A stretch of DNA of 64,000 bases, taken from assembly GCF_019890725.1 (NCBI RefSeq), contig NZ_JAINZZ010000020.1:1-64000 (forward strand). The letters are read 5' to 3'. The position numbers and the translations under genes are program-made. Positions 38,790-48,459 of the stretch are shown here, one piece after another. Within the stretch, counting starts at the first letter, position 1, and every line of letters begins with the position of its first letter. Below the pieces are notes generated by a model. That model was not told the origin of the DNA and ran no database searches. It saw nothing but the letters and a program-made list of their open reading frames with translations. This stretch comes from Actinacidiphila acidipaludis (lineage in GTDB: Bacteria > Actinomycetota > Actinomycetes > Streptomycetales > Streptomycetaceae).

Positions 38790-39626
38790 ATGCCCCAGTA
38801 CAGCCCCGGGACCGAACGGACGACGGCAGCGACCGCCGCCCGCGCCGCCGCTCGGCCCGCCGCCCCCACGTCGCTGGACGCGCTGTGGCGGACCTACAAG
38901 GCCACCGGGGACAAGCGCCTGCGCGAGCAGCTGATCCTGCACTACTCGCCGCTGGTGAAGTACGTCGCCGGCCGGGTCAGCGTGGGCCTGCCGGCCAACG
39001 TGGAGCAGGCGGACTTCGTGTCCTCCGGTGTCTTCGGGCTGATCGACGCCATCGAGAAGTTCGACCCCGACCGCGCGATCAAGTTCGAGACCTACGCCAT
39101 CACCCGGATCCGCGGCGCCATGATCGACGAACTGCGCGCCCTGGACTGGATCCCGCGCTCGGTGCGGCAGAAGGCCCGCGCCGTCGAACGCGCCTACGCC
39201 ACCCTGGAGGCGACCCTCCGCCGCACCCCGACCGAGCCCGAGGTCGCCGCCGAGATGGGGGTGCCGATCGAGGAACTGCACGGGGTCTTCAGCGCCTTGT
39301 CGCTGGCCAACGTGGTGGCGCTGGAAGAGCTGCTGCACGTCGGCGTCGAGGGCGGCGACCGGCTCAGCCTCGTCGACACGCTGGAGGACACCGGCGCCGA
39401 CAACCCGGTCGAGGTCGCGGAGGACCGCGAGCTGCGCCGCCTGCTCGCCCGTGCCGTCAACACCCTGCCTGACCGCGAGAAGACCGTGGTCACCCTCTAC
39501 TACTACGAGGGCCTGACCCTCGCGGAGATCGGGCAGGTCCTGGGCGTCACCGAGAGCCGGGTGAGCCAGATCCACACCAAGTCCGTCCTCCAACTCCGGG
39601 CAAAGCTCGCCGACGTAGGCCGGTGA
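38790..39626 (+). CDS. whiG: Sporulation sigma factor WhiG
   Basis: 278 aa from ATG 38790. FliA-type sigma factor that starts aerial hyphae sporulation in Streptomyces; its activity is held by an anti-sigma factor that binds c-di-GMP. Region 2 reads [70 protein letters not shown]; region 3 [15 protein letters not shown]; region 4 [37 protein letters not shown]. The match to the known WhiG is very close. The first 20 residues are Ala/Arg-rich and variable. No strong Shine-Dalgarno. Confidence 0.97.
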   Translation: MPQYSPGTERTTAATAARAAARPAAPTSLDALWRTYKATGDKRLREQLILHYSPLVKYVAGRVSVGLPANVEQADFVSSGVFGLIDAIEKFDPDRAIKFETYAITRIRGAMIDELRALDWIPRSVRQKARAVERAYATLEATLRRTPTEPEVAAEMGVPIEELHGVFSALSLANVVALEELLHVGVEGGDRLSLVDTLEDTGADNPVEVAEDRELRRLLARAVNTLPDREKTVVTLYYYEGLTLAEIGQVLGVTESRVSQIHTKSVLQLRAKLADVGR

Positions 39627-39657
39627 GCCGTCCCCGGCACCTTCTACAGTGGAGGGC

Positions 39658-40263
39658 ATGCCCAGGATTCGAGCGGCCTCCGTGGCCGAGCACCGGTCCA
39701 TGCAACGGCGCGCCCTGCTCGACGCCGCCCGCTCCCTGCTGTCCGAGGGCGGCACCGACGCCCTGACGTTCCCCGCGCTGGCCGAGCGCACCGGCCTGGC
39801 CCGCTCCTCGGTCTACGAGTACTTCCGGTCCCGCGCGGCCGTCGTCGAGGAACTGTGCGCGGTCGACTTCCCCGTCTGGGCGGCCGAGGTCGAAGCGGCG
39901 ATGGAGGCGGCCGAGACCCCGGCCGCCCAGATCGAGGCGTACGTCCGCAGCCAGCTCACCCTGGTCGGCGACCGCCGGCACCGGGCCGTGGTGGCGATCT
40001 CCGCGGGCGAGCTGGAGGCCGGCGCCCGAGAGAAGATCCGTGCCGCGCACGGCGGACTGGTGGCCATGGTGGTCGCCGCGCTCTCCGCCCTCGGCCACGA
40101 CGAACCCCGGCTGACCGCGATGCTGCTCCAGGGCATCGTCGACGCCGCGGTGCGCCGCATCGAACTCGGCGCGGCGGAGTCGCCCGAGGCCATCGTGGAG
40201 GCGGCCGTCAACACCGCGCTGCACGGCGTCACCGGTCAGGGCGGACCCGCGCCGCAGGAGTGA
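39658..40263 (+). CDS. TetR-family transcriptional regulator
   Basis: 201 aa from ATG 39658; the GTG at 39649 is in frame but would overlap the Shine-Dalgarno GGAGG. The N-terminal helix-turn-helix is LTFPALAERTGLARSSVYEYFRSRAAVVEEL; the helical C-terminal ligand domain is not assigned to a ligand. It lies 31 bp downstream of whiG and could be co-transcribed with it. A C-rich tract follows the stop. Confidence 0.85.
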   Translation: MPRIRAASVAEHRSMQRRALLDAARSLLSEGGTDALTFPALAERTGLARSSVYEYFRSRAAVVEELCAVDFPVWAAEVEAAMEAAETPAAQIEAYVRSQLTLVGDRRHRAVVAISAGELEAGAREKIRAAHGGLVAMVVAALSALGHDEPRLTAMLLQGIVDAAVRRIELGAAESPEAIVEAAVNTALHGVTGQGGPAPQE

Positions 40264-40338
40264 CGGACGCGGGGGGATCCGTCGCTCGGCCTTCCCCCCC
40301 CCCGCCCCCCACCCTCCCTCCCCGCCCCGCTCCTCCGC

Positions 40339-41058
40339 TCACCCAGGCAGCTCGCGGCCCGGTCCTCGGGACAGCGGCAGCAGCCGGGACGGTCCGGACC
40401 GCCGCAGTGTGGACGGCAGCAGCGACAACGGGTCGAGGTAGAGGTCACCGCTCAGCAGCCCCCAGTGCAGGCAGGGCCCCGGGCAGTGCGGCACGGAACC
40501 GCTGAGGACGCCGACCTGCCGGCCGGCCGCCACCCGGGTACCCACCGCCAGGCCCGCCCGTACCGGCTCGTAGGTGGTCCGCAGCCCGCCCTCCAGGGCC
40601 AGCACCATCACCGGCACCCCGGCCACCTGTCCGGCGAAGGCCACCACTCCCGGCGCCGCGGCCCGCACGGCAGCCCCCGGCCCGGCCCGCAGGTCCACCC
40701 CGCGGTGTCCCGCCGCCCAGGGCTCGGCCGGCGGATCGAACCCCCTCAGCACTTCGGGCCGGCCGCGCGCCCCCGGCCCCGTCACCGGCCAGCACCGCGC
40801 CCCCGGCCCCGGCGGTCCGGCGCAGCCCGCCCCCACCGGCTGCGTCGCCCGGCCGTCGTCCGGGGCGCCCGCGGCACCCGGCGCGCCCCGGGCCGGAGGC
40901 CTCGCATCCGCTGTCCGCGCCACCGCGCCGGCCCGCGCTGCCGTCGCCACACCGCCCGGCCCGGGCCCGCCCGCCGCCGTCAGCACAGCCGTCACCGGGG
41001 CCGCGACCAGCAGGGCCGCCGCCGTCACTGTCGTCCACCACGTCGTCGTGAAGATCAT
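40339..41058 (-). CDS. Secreted M23-like (LytM) protein, possibly degenerate
   Basis: 239 aa from ATG 41058. A signal-like N-terminus (MIFTTTWWTTVTAAALLVAAPVTAVLTAAGG), a Pro/Gly/Ala-rich linker, then an M23-like beta domain: GHRGVDLRAGPGAAVRAAAPGVVAFAGQVAGVPVMVLALEGGLRTTYEPV and CLHWGLLSGD. The HxxxD zinc motif is present (GHRGVD), but the usual HxH near the end reads CLH, so one catalytic/ligand His is replaced. That suggests a structural or regulatory role in peptidoglycan remodelling. It diverges from rpsB. Confidence 0.8.
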   Translation of the reverse strand: MIFTTTWWTTVTAAALLVAAPVTAVLTAAGGPGPGGVATAARAGAVARTADARPPARGAPGAAGAPDDGRATQPVGAGCAGPPGPGARCWPVTGPGARGRPEVLRGFDPPAEPWAAGHRGVDLRAGPGAAVRAAAPGVVAFAGQVAGVPVMVLALEGGLRTTYEPVRAGLAVGTRVAAGRQVGVLSGSVPHCPGPCLHWGLLSGDLYLDPLSLLPSTLRRSGPSRLLPLSRGPGRELPG

Positions 41059-41325
41059 GGGTCCACGATGGCCGACGGCGGGGGGTTCGCGACGATCTTG
41101 GTCGGCGGCCTGTGGAAAACCTGGTGGTCGCCCGGCGCTCCACCGGTCCCGTACACTTTCTCTGGCGATCCGGGTCACCGGGTCGACTTCGCACGCCCCG
41201 CCACCCACCCCCGTCACCGGGGCGGTGGCCGCGCCCCTCGGTCCTTCGCGGCACGGCGCGCCGGGGCGTCAGGCGCGGCCGCCGTCCGGAGGCCGCGATA
41301 ACCGAGTATCTCAAGGAGTACGGCC

Positions 41326-42222
41326 ATGGCCGTCGTCACGATGCGGGAGCTGCTGGAGAGCGGCGTCCACTTCGGGCACCAGACCCGCCGCTGGAACCCG
41401 AAGATGAAGCGCTTCATCTTCACCGAGCGCAACGGCATCTACATCATCGACCTGCTCCAGTCGCTGTCGTACATCGACCGCGCCTACGAGTTCGTCAAGG
41501 AGACCGTCGCGCACGGCGGCTCCATCATGTTCGTGGGCACCAAGAAGCAGGCGCAGGAGGCCATCGCCGAGCAGGCGTCCCGCGTCGGCATGCCCTACGT
41601 CAACCAGCGCTGGCTGGGCGGCATGCTCACCAACTTCTCGACCGTCTACAAGCGCCTGCAGCGCCTGAAGGAGCTCGAGGAGATCGACTTCGAGGACGTG
41701 GCCGCGTCCGGCCTCACCAAGAAGGAACTCCTGGTTCTCTCCCGTGAGAAGGAGAAGCTGGAGAAGACCCTCGGTGGCATCCGCGAGATGCAGAAGGTGC
41801 CCAGCGCCGTCTGGATCGTCGACACCAAGAAGGAGCACATCGCCGTCGGCGAGGCGCGCAAGCTCCGCATCCCGGTCGTCGCCATCCTCGACACCAACTG
41901 CGACCCCGACGAGGTCGACTACAAGATCCCGGGCAACGACGACGCGATCCGTTCCGTCACCCTGCTCACCCGCGTGATCGCCGACGCCGTCGCCGAGGGT
42001 CTGATCGCCCGCTCCGGCGCCGCGCTCGGCGACAAGAAGGCCGAGGGTGCGGCCGAGCCGCTCGCCGAGTGGGAGCGTGACCTGCTCGAGGGCGAGAAGA
42101 AGGCCGACGACGCCGCCGAGGCGCCCGCCGCCGCTGAGGCTCCGGCCGCTGCCGAGGCTCCGGCCGCCGCCGAGACGCCCGCCGCCGAGGCCCCCGCCGC
42201 CGAGGGCGACTCGCAGGCCTGA
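41326..42222 (+). CDS. rpsB: 30S ribosomal protein S2
   Basis: 298 aa. The S2 core ([43 protein letters not shown]..., [23 protein letters not shown]) is followed by a C-terminal tail of Ala/Glu/Pro repeats (EAPAA units), a common actinobacterial extension. ATG start with AAGGAG 5-6 nt upstream. Upstream is a 267-bp region shared with the divergent M23-like gene, with a candidate -10 TACACT at 41152. A hairpin separates it from tsf. Confidence 0.98.
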   Translation: MAVVTMRELLESGVHFGHQTRRWNPKMKRFIFTERNGIYIIDLLQSLSYIDRAYEFVKETVAHGGSIMFVGTKKQAQEAIAEQASRVGMPYVNQRWLGGMLTNFSTVYKRLQRLKELEEIDFEDVAASGLTKKELLVLSREKEKLEKTLGGIREMQKVPSAVWIVDTKKEHIAVGEARKLRIPVVAILDTNCDPDEVDYKIPGNDDAIRSVTLLTRVIADAVAEGLIARSGAALGDKKAEGAAEPLAEWERDLLEGEKKADDAAEAPAAAEAPAAAEAPAAAETPAAEAPAAEGDSQA

Positions 42223-42248
42223 CGCCTTCAGAAGTTCCACGCGTGACG

Positions 42249-42274
42249 ACGGCGGGGGCGCACGCCCCCGCCGT
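42249..42274 (+). terminator. Strong hairpin between rpsB and tsf
   Basis: A 12-bp self-complementary stem 42249-42260 / 42263-42274 (ACGGCGGGGGCG with its complement), effectively a tight loop. It may attenuate transcription from rpsB into tsf. Confidence 0.6.
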
Positions 42275-42317
42275 TCACCCGTAGATCCACCGACCATTCG
42301 GGAAGAGACTCAAACCC

Positions 42318-43154
42318 ATGGCGAACTTCACCGCCGCCGACGTCAAGAAGCTCCGCGAGCTGACCGCCGCGGGCATGATGGACTGCAAGAACGCCCTCAC
42401 CGAGGCGGAGGGCGACCTGGACAAGGCCGTCGAGATCCTCCGGGTCAAGGGCCAGAAGGGCGTCACCAAGCGCGAGGGCCGCTCGGCCTCCAACGGTGCC
42501 GTCGTCTCCCTGATCGCCGAGGGCAACACCGAGGGTGTCCTGCTCGAGCTGAAGTGCGAGACGGACTTCGTCGCCAAGGGCGACAAGTTCGTCGCCGTCG
42601 CCGACGCGATCGCCGCGCACGTCGCCGCGACCCACCCGGCCGGCATCGAGGCGCTGCTCGCCTCCGAGATCAAGGACGGCCAGACCGTCCAGGCGTACGT
42701 CGACGAGGCGAACGCGACGCTCGGCGAGAAGATCGTGCTCGACCGCTTCGCGCAGTTCACCGACGGCTACGTGGCCTCCTACCTGCACCGCACCAGCCCG
42801 GACCTGCCCCCGCAGGTCGGCGTGCTGGTCGAGCTGGACAAGGCCGACCCGCAGACCGCCAAGGACGTCGCGCAGCACATCGCCGCGTTCGCCCCGAAGT
42901 TCCTGACCCGCGACGAGATCGACGCCGAGACCGTCGAGAACGAGCGCCGTGTCGCCGAGGCCACCGCCCGCGAGGAGGGCAAGCCCGACGCCGCGCTGCC
43001 GAAGATCGTCGAGGGCCGGGTGAACGGCTTCTTCAAGGAGAACGTCGTTCTGGAGCAGGCGTTCGCCAAGGACGCCAAGAAGACCGTCCAGAAGGTGCTC
43101 GACGAGGCCGGCGTGACGCTCAAGCGCTTCGCGCGCTTCCGCGTCGGCGTCTGA
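42318..43154 (+). CDS. tsf: Elongation factor Ts
   Basis: 278 aa. Exchanges GDP for GTP on EF-Tu. The N-terminal UBA-like helix [49 protein letters not shown] is invariant, as is [13 protein letters not shown]. Core domain and C-terminal module are complete. Operon with rpsB; 95 bp between them with a hairpin. Confidence 0.98.
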   Translation: MANFTAADVKKLRELTAAGMMDCKNALTEAEGDLDKAVEILRVKGQKGVTKREGRSASNGAVVSLIAEGNTEGVLLELKCETDFVAKGDKFVAVADAIAAHVAATHPAGIEALLASEIKDGQTVQAYVDEANATLGEKIVLDRFAQFTDGYVASYLHRTSPDLPPQVGVLVELDKADPQTAKDVAQHIAAFAPKFLTRDEIDAETVENERRVAEATAREEGKPDAALPKIVEGRVNGFFKENVVLEQAFAKDAKKTVQKVLDEAGVTLKRFARFRVGV

Positions 43155-43199
43155 CGTCGTCGGAGCAGCGAAAGACCCGCGGCCCCGCTAGGGTCGTAC

Positions 43200-43226
43200 G
43201 CGGCCGGCCGTCCGCCGGCCGGCCGC
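43200..43226 (+). terminator. GC-rich hairpin after tsf
   Basis: GCGGCCGGCCG (43200-43210), TCCGC, CGGCCGGCCGC (43216-43226): 11-bp perfect stem. A TAGGGT hexamer lies just before (43189-43194) and could be a -10 for pyrH. Confidence 0.55.
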
Positions 43227-43235
43227 AGATGTGAC

Positions 43236-43290
43236 GAGGAGGCCGTTGCCGTAGAGGGAACCCCAGAGGACCCGCGGCAATGGCCTCCTT
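43236..43290 (+). promoter_or_regulatory. Long hairpin in the pyrH leader
   Basis: GAGGAGGCCGTTGCCG (43236-43251) pairs with CGGCAATGGCCTCCTT (43275-43290), 16 pairs including two G-U, with a 23-nt loop. It ends 12 nt before the GAGGAG ribosome binding site of pyrH. Attenuator, terminator or translational control are all possible. Confidence 0.6.
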
Positions 43291-43313
43291 TGTACGTGCA
43301 CGAGGAGAACCCC

Positions 43314-44105
43314 ATGGACGAAGGCGCCGACAACGTCGCCAAGGCCGCCAAGGCGCACGCCCCCGCTGCCCGCAGCGGTGTGGCCCCCGGCCGTTACCTG
43401 CTCAAGCTGTCCGGCGAGGCGTTCGCCGGGGGAGGAGGCCTGGGCGTCGACCCGGACGTCGTGCACGCCATCGCCCGGGAGATCGCCGCGGTCGTCCGGG
43501 ACGGCTACGAGATCGCCCTCGTCATCGGCGGTGGCAACTTCTTCCGCGGCGCCGAACTCCAGCAGCGCGGCATGGACCGCGCCCGCTCGGACTACATGGG
43601 CATGCTGGGCACGGTCATGAACTGCCTCGCCCTCCAGGACTTCCTGGAGAAGGAGGGCATCGAGACCCGCGTGCAGACCGCCATCACCATGGGCCAGGTC
43701 GCCGAGCCCTACATCCCGCTGCGGGCCGTCCGGCACCTGGAGAAGGGCCGCGTGGTGATCTTCGGCGCCGGTATGGGCATGCCCTACTTCTCCACCGACA
43801 CCACCGCCGCCCAGCGTGCCCTGGAGATCGACGCCTCCGCCCTGCTCATGGGCAAGAACGGGGTCGACGGGGTCTACGACTCCGACCCCAAGCACAACCC
43901 GGACGCGGTCATGTTCGACGCGCTGGAGTACGGCGAGGTCATCGCCCGCGACCTGCGGGTCGCCGACCTCACCGCGATCACCCTGTGCCAGGACAACAAG
44001 CTGCCGATCCTGGTCTTCGAGCTGCTCGCCGAAGGCAACATCGCGCGGGCTGTGAAGGGTGAGAAGATCGGCACGCTGGTCAACGACCAGGGCACCCGGG
44101 CGTGA
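43314..44105 (+). CDS. pyrH: UMP kinase
   Basis: 263 aa from ATG 43314 (GAGGAG 6 nt upstream); the longer frame from 43290 is not used. Phosphorylates UMP to UDP for pyrimidine synthesis. Landmarks: [19 protein letters not shown] (phosphate loop), [50 protein letters not shown]. The N-terminal 30 residues are a variable actinobacterial extension. Downstream frr follows after 91 bp. Confidence 0.97.
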   Translation: MDEGADNVAKAAKAHAPAARSGVAPGRYLLKLSGEAFAGGGGLGVDPDVVHAIAREIAAVVRDGYEIALVIGGGNFFRGAELQQRGMDRARSDYMGMLGTVMNCLALQDFLEKEGIETRVQTAITMGQVAEPYIPLRAVRHLEKGRVVIFGAGMGMPYFSTDTTAAQRALEIDASALLMGKNGVDGVYDSDPKHNPDAVMFDALEYGEVIARDLRVADLTAITLCQDNKLPILVFELLAEGNIARAVKGEKIGTLVNDQGTRA

Positions 44106-44196
44106 TGGCCCCCGCCGTCACGACAGCCGCCACGACCGTCGTCCACAATGACGTCCGCCGTCACATTGACGTCCGCCTTCTGAATACCAGGAGCAC

Positions 44197-44757
44197 ATGG
44201 TGATTGAAGAAACCCTCCTCGAGGCCGAGGAGAAGATGGAGAAGGCCGTGGCCGTCGCCAAGGACGACTTCGCGGCGATCCGCACCGGCCGTGCGCACCC
44301 GGCGATGTTCAACAAGATCGTGGCCGAGTACTACGGCGCCGTGACCCCGATCAACCAGCTCGCGTCCTTCGCGGTGCCCGAGCCCCGGATGGCGGTGATC
44401 ACCCCCTTCGACAGCAGCAGCCTGCGCAACATCGAGGAGGCGATCCGCAACTCCGACCTCGGCGTCAACCCGAGCAACGACGGCCGCATCATCCGGGTGG
44501 TGTTCCCGCAGCTCACCGAGGAGCGCCGCCGCGAGTACATCAAGGTCGCCAAGACCAAGGGCGAGGACGCGAAGATCTCGATCCGCAGCGTCCGCCGCAA
44601 GGCCAAGGAGACGCTCGACAAGCTCGTCAAGGACGGCGAGACCGGCGAGGACGAGGTGCGCCGCGCGGAGAAGGAGCTCGACGACACCACGGCGAAGTAC
44701 GTGGCCCAGATCGACGAGCTGCTCAAGCACAAGGAAGCGGAGCTGCTGGAGGTCTGA
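44197..44757 (+). CDS. frr: Ribosome recycling factor
   Basis: 186 aa from ATG 44197 with AGGAG upstream; starting from GTG 44200 would give 185 aa and the family-like MIEETLLE. Splits post-termination ribosomes with EF-G. Typical sequence: [82 protein letters not shown]. Followed 84 bp later by cdsA. Confidence 0.97.
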   Translation: MVIEETLLEAEEKMEKAVAVAKDDFAAIRTGRAHPAMFNKIVAEYYGAVTPINQLASFAVPEPRMAVITPFDSSSLRNIEEAIRNSDLGVNPSNDGRIIRVVFPQLTEERRREYIKVAKTKGEDAKISIRSVRRKAKETLDKLVKDGETGEDEVRRAEKELDDTTAKYVAQIDELLKHKEAELLEV

Positions 44758-44841
44758 CCTCCCCGCAGTCCGCCGCCGACCCGCATCCGCACCCGCCCAT
44801 TCCCCGGCCCACCACCACCTGACGACGCGAGGCGAAGCTCC

Positions 44842-45819
44842 GTGAACGACTCTTCCTGGGGCGCTTCGCCACGCGCCGCGCACGCGGCGGGTTCCGCCAC
44901 GGAATCCGGGGCCAGCAGGAAGACTCCGCCCATGCCGCCATCCCCGCCGCCGGCCGCAGAGCCGCCGCCCGCCCAGGACCCGGCTCCACCCGCTCCGGCG
45001 AAGAAGTCCGCGGGGCGGAACCTGCGGGCGGCGATAGGGGTCGGGATCGGGCTCGGCGTGGTCATCGTCGCGGCGCTGTTCATCGTCAAGGCGGTGTTCG
45101 TCGGCGTCGTGGTGGCCGCCGTGGTGACCGGCCTGTGGGAGCTGACCTCGCGGCTGGCGGAGCGCAAGGGCATCCATGCCCCGCTGGTGCCGCTCGCGCT
45201 GGGCGGCACCGCCATGGTCGTGGCCGGCTACCTCAGCGGCGCGGACGGCGCCTGGATCGCCATGGCCCTGACCGCCCTCGCGGTCCTGGTCTGGCGGATG
45301 GCCCAGCCGCCGGAGGACTACCTGCGGGACGTCACGGCCGGTGTGTTCGCCGCGTTCTACGTGCCGTTCCTGGCCACCTTCGTGGTGATGATGCTGGCCG
45401 CGGACGACGGCCCGCGCCGGGTGCTGACGTTCCTGCTGCTCACCGTCGTCAGCGACACCGGCGCCTACGCCGTCGGCTGGCGGTTCGGCCGCCACAAGCT
45501 GGCCCCGCGCATCAGCCCCGGCAAGACCCGCGAGGGGCTGGCCGGCGCGATGGCGTTCGCCATGGTGGCCGGCGCGCTGCTCATGCAGTTCTTCATCGAC
45601 GGCGGCCAGTGGTGGCAGGGCCTGCTGCTCGGCCTCGCCGCCGCCACCAGCGCCACCCTCGGCGACCTCGGCGAGTCCATGATCAAGCGGGACCTGGGGA
45701 TCAAGGACATGGGCGCCCTCCTCCCCGGCCACGGCGGCATCATGGACCGCCTCGACAGCCTGCTGCCCACCGCGCCCGTGGTCTGGCTGCTGCTCGTCGC
45801 CTTCGTCGGCAAGGGCTGA
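44842..45819 (+). CDS. cdsA: Phosphatidate cytidylyltransferase CdsA
   Basis: 325 aa from GTG 44842. Makes CDP-diacylglycerol from phosphatidate and CTP in the membrane. A Pro/Ala-rich N-terminus (1-53), then about eight membrane segments. The CDP-alcohol signature is at the end: SATLGDLGESMIKRDLGIKDMGALLPGHGGIMDRLDSLL. Conserved neighbour of frr. After its stop a GGCGCA repeat occurs three times (about 45827-45846). Confidence 0.94.
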   Translation: MNDSSWGASPRAAHAAGSATESGASRKTPPMPPSPPPAAEPPPAQDPAPPAPAKKSAGRNLRAAIGVGIGLGVVIVAALFIVKAVFVGVVVAAVVTGLWELTSRLAERKGIHAPLVPLALGGTAMVVAGYLSGADGAWIAMALTALAVLVWRMAQPPEDYLRDVTAGVFAAFYVPFLATFVVMMLAADDGPRRVLTFLLLTVVSDTGAYAVGWRFGRHKLAPRISPGKTREGLAGAMAFAMVAGALLMQFFIDGGQWWQGLLLGLAAATSATLGDLGESMIKRDLGIKDMGALLPGHGGIMDRLDSLLPTAPVVWLLLVAFVGKG

Positions 45820-46020
45820 CGCGGCGGCGCAGGCGCAGGCGCAGGCCGCCGAGAGCCGTTCCGCACGTCCGGGCCGACCGCACGACGCGGCCGTTGCCCC
45901 CGTCACGTCACGCGCTCCTGGCGCCTGTGGCGGCCACCACAAGCCACCGCAGCCGCCCCAGCCACCCCGCCAGCACTCCGAACAGGCTTCGCGCGATCAT
46001 CTGCGACACTGGAAAACATC

Positions 46021-47127
46021 ATGCCTGCACCCGGAGAACTGACTTTCGCCGTGCCGCGCGGGGCCAAGAAGCCCCCGCGGCACCTTGCCGACCTCTCGCC
46101 CGCGGAGCGGAAGGAGGCGGTGGCCGCGCTCGGGGAGAAGCCGTTCCGGGCCAAGCAGCTGTCGCAGCACTACTTCGCCCGGTACGCGGACGACCCGGCG
46201 GCGTGGACGGACATCCCGGCGGCGGCCCGCGGGCGGCTCGCGGACGACTTGCTGCCCGAGCTGATGACGGTCGTCCGGCACGCCTCGTGCGACGACGGCG
46301 ACACCCGCAAGACCCTGTGGCGGCTGTTCGACGGCACCCTCGTCGAGTCCGTCCTCATGCGGTACCCGGACCGCGTCACCATGTGCATCTCCTCGCAGGC
46401 CGGCTGCGGCATGAACTGCCCGTTCTGCGCCACCGGCCAGGCCGGCCTGGACCGCAACCTGTCCACCGCCGAGATCGTGCACCAGATCGTCGCGGGCATG
46501 CGGGCGCTGCGCGACGGTGAGGTGCCCGGCGGCCCCGCACGCCTGTCGAACATCGTCTTCATGGGCATGGGCGAGCCCCTCGCCAACTACAACCGGGTGA
46601 TCGGCGCCATCCGGCGCCTCACCGACCCCGAGCCGGACGGCCTCGGCCTGTCCCAGCGCGGCATCACCGTGTCCACGGTCGGCCTCGTCCCGGCCATCCA
46701 CCGGTTCGCCGACGAGGGCTTCAAGTGCCGCCTCGCGGTCTCCCTGCACGCCCCCGACGACGAGCTGCGCGACACCCTCGTCCCGGTCAACACCCGCTGG
46801 AAGGTCCGCGAGGTGCTCGACGCGGCCTGGCACTACGCGGACGTCTCCGGCCGCCGGGTCTCCATCGAGTACGCCCTGATCCGCGACATCAACGACCAGG
46901 CGTGGCGGGCCGACCGGCTGGGCAAGCTGCTGAAGAACCACCGGGTGCACGTCAACCTGATCCCGCTCAACCCCACCCCCGGCTCCAAGTGGACGGCCTC
47001 CCGGCCCGAGGACGAGCGGGCGTTCGTCGCGGCCCTGGAGGCGCACGGCGTCCCGGTCACCGTGCGGGACACCCGCGGCCAGGAGATCGACGGCGCCTGC
47101 GGGCAGCTCGCCGCCGCCGAGCGCTGA
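46021..47127 (+). CDS. rlmN: 23S rRNA/tRNA m2A methyltransferase RlmN
   Basis: 368 aa. Radical SAM enzyme that methylates A2503 of 23S rRNA and A37 of some tRNAs. The cluster motif is CGMNCPFC (CxxxCxxC) inside [19 protein letters not shown]; other landmarks are [12 protein letters not shown] and [19 protein letters not shown], with the conserved catalytic Cys near the C-terminus in [10 protein letters not shown] at 46021. A 200-bp gap before it contains no gene. Confidence 0.95.
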   Translation: MPAPGELTFAVPRGAKKPPRHLADLSPAERKEAVAALGEKPFRAKQLSQHYFARYADDPAAWTDIPAAARGRLADDLLPELMTVVRHASCDDGDTRKTLWRLFDGTLVESVLMRYPDRVTMCISSQAGCGMNCPFCATGQAGLDRNLSTAEIVHQIVAGMRALRDGEVPGGPARLSNIVFMGMGEPLANYNRVIGAIRRLTDPEPDGLGLSQRGITVSTVGLVPAIHRFADEGFKCRLAVSLHAPDDELRDTLVPVNTRWKVREVLDAAWHYADVSGRRVSIEYALIRDINDQAWRADRLGKLLKNHRVHVNLIPLNPTPGSKWTASRPEDERAFVAALEAHGVPVTVRDTRGQEIDGACGQLAAAER

Positions 47128-47131
47128 ACCG

Positions 47132-47153
47132 CGCTACCGCGTCCTCGGTAGCG
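47132..47153 (+). terminator. Terminator after rlmN
   Basis: CGCTACCG (47132-47139), CGTCCT loop, CGGTAGCG (47146-47153): 8-bp stem. A second GC-rich hairpin follows (CGGCGCCG 47160-47167 / 47174-47181). Confidence 0.65.
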
Positions 47154-47251
47154 TGTCCCCGGCGCCGTACCCGCGGCGCCGGCCCCCCGGTGGCACCCCG
47201 GAGGGAAAAGCTGCTGGTACCGTGCTTGCGCACGACAAGTGAACATCCGAC

Positions 47252-47344
47252 AGGGGAGCGCCTGAGACGGCGCTGAGAGTGCGGCTGGGAAGACCCCAGG
47301 CCGCAGACCCTCGAACCTGATCCGGGTCATACCGGCGTAGGGAG
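47252..47344 (+). ncRNA. TPP riboswitch
   Basis: The sequence has the THI-box landmarks in order: GGGGAGC, CTGAGAGTG, AAGACCC, then AACCTGATCCGGGTCATACCGGCG and TAGGGAGTC. The last element overlaps the Shine-Dalgarno (GGGAG, about 47340-47344) of the next gene, so TPP binding should hide the ribosome binding site and switch off translation of the thiamine transporter. Confidence 0.92.
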
Positions 47345-47349
47345 TCAGC

Positions 47350-48459
47350 ATGAACAGCACCATCCGCAGGCGTGCCGTGGGCACGGTCGTCCTGGCCGCG
47401 GCCTGCGCCACGGCGCTCGCCGCGTGCGGCGGTTCGTCCGGCGGCAAGAGCTCCGCCGCCGGCAGCTCGGCCGGCACGGGCGGCAAGACCGTCACCGTCG
47501 TCAGCCACGACTCCTTCGCCGCGTCGAAGAGCGTGCTCGCCGAGTTCACCAAGGAGACCGGCTACACCGTCAAGGTGCTGCGCGGCGGCGACGCGGGCGC
47601 GGCGGTCAACCAGGCGATCCTCACCAAGGACCACCCGCGCGGCGACGTCTTCTTCGGCGTCGACAACACCCTGCTGTCCCGCGCCCTCGACAACGGCCTG
47701 TTCGACCCGTACACGGCCAAGGGCCTGGACCAGGTGCCCTCGGACGTGCAGCTGGACGCCGCCCGCCACCGCGCCACGCCCATCGACTCCGGTGACGTCT
47801 GCGTGAACTACGACCGCGCCTACTTCACCGCGCGCCACCTCGCCCCGCCGCAGACCTTCGCCGACCTGGTCAAGCCGGAGTACAAGAACCTGCTGGTCAC
47901 CGAGAACGTCGCGACGTCCTCGCCGGGCCTGGCGTTCATGCTCGGCAGCGTGGCGACCTACGGCGACGGCGGCTGGCAGGCGTACTGGAAGAAGCTGAAG
48001 GACAACGGCGTCCAGGTCGTCGACGGCTGGGAGCAGGCGTACAACGACCGGTTCTCCGGCTCCTCCGCGGGCAAGAAGGCCAAGGGCGACCGGCCGCTGG
48101 TCGTCTCCTACGCCTCCAGCCCGCCGGCCGAGGTCGTCGGCGTCACCCCGGCGCCCGCCGAGTCGCCCGTCGGGGTGGCCACCGGCACCTGCTTCCGCCA
48201 GATCGAGTTCGCCGGGCTGCTGCACGGCGCGAAGAACCCCGCGGGCGGCAAGGCGTTCATCGACTTCATGCTGACGAAGACCTTCCAGCAGGACATGCCG
48301 CTGCAGATGTACGTCGATCCGGTCGTGAAGGGCGCCGTCGAGCCCGAGGTGTTCGTGAAGTACGGCGCCAAGGTCGACCACCCGACGACGCTGCCGCCGT
48401 CCGAGATCGCGGCCAAGCGCGACGACTGGGTCAAGGCATGGACGTCGACCGTCCTGTAG
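47350..48459 (+). CDS. thiB: Thiamine ABC transporter substrate-binding protein
   Basis: 369 aa. A lipoprotein signal (MNSTIRRRAVGTVVLAAACATALAACGGSS, with lipobox LAAC) is followed by a type II periplasmic binding fold. Regions such as VTVVSHDSFAASKSVLAEFTKETGYTVKVLRGGDAGAAVN and EFAGLLHGAKNP match the TbpA/ThiB family. Delivers thiamine (or TPP) to ThiP. Controlled by the upstream TPP riboswitch. It overlaps thiP by 22 bp, suggesting coupled translation. Confidence 0.92.
   Translation: MNSTIRRRAVGTVVLAAACATALAACGGSSGGKSSAAGSSAGTGGKTVTVVSHDSFAASKSVLAEFTKETGYTVKVLRGGDAGAAVNQAILTKDHPRGDVFFGVDNTLLSRALDNGLFDPYTAKGLDQVPSDVQLDAARHRATPIDSGDVCVNYDRAYFTARHLAPPQTFADLVKPEYKNLLVTENVATSSPGLAFMLGSVATYGDGGWQAYWKKLKDNGVQVVDGWEQAYNDRFSGSSAGKKAKGDRPLVVSYASSPPAEVVGVTPAPAESPVGVATGTCFRQIEFAGLLHGAKNPAGGKAFIDFMLTKTFQQDMPLQMYVDPVVKGAVEPEVFVKYGAKVDHPTTLPPSEIAAKRDDWVKAWTSTVL

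Noticed and set aside
40283..40330. C-rich tract after the TetR gene
   Set aside because: Homopolymer-like low complexity; no structure or coding potential, and may be hard to sequence.
41111..41119. TGTGGAAAA, near DnaA box, upstream of rpsB
   Set aside because: One mismatch from the consensus and alone in a promoter region; not strong enough to report.
42100..42220. Repeats in the rpsB 3' end
   Set aside because: They encode the Ala/Glu/Pro tail of S2 known in actinobacteria; no mobile or regulatory meaning.
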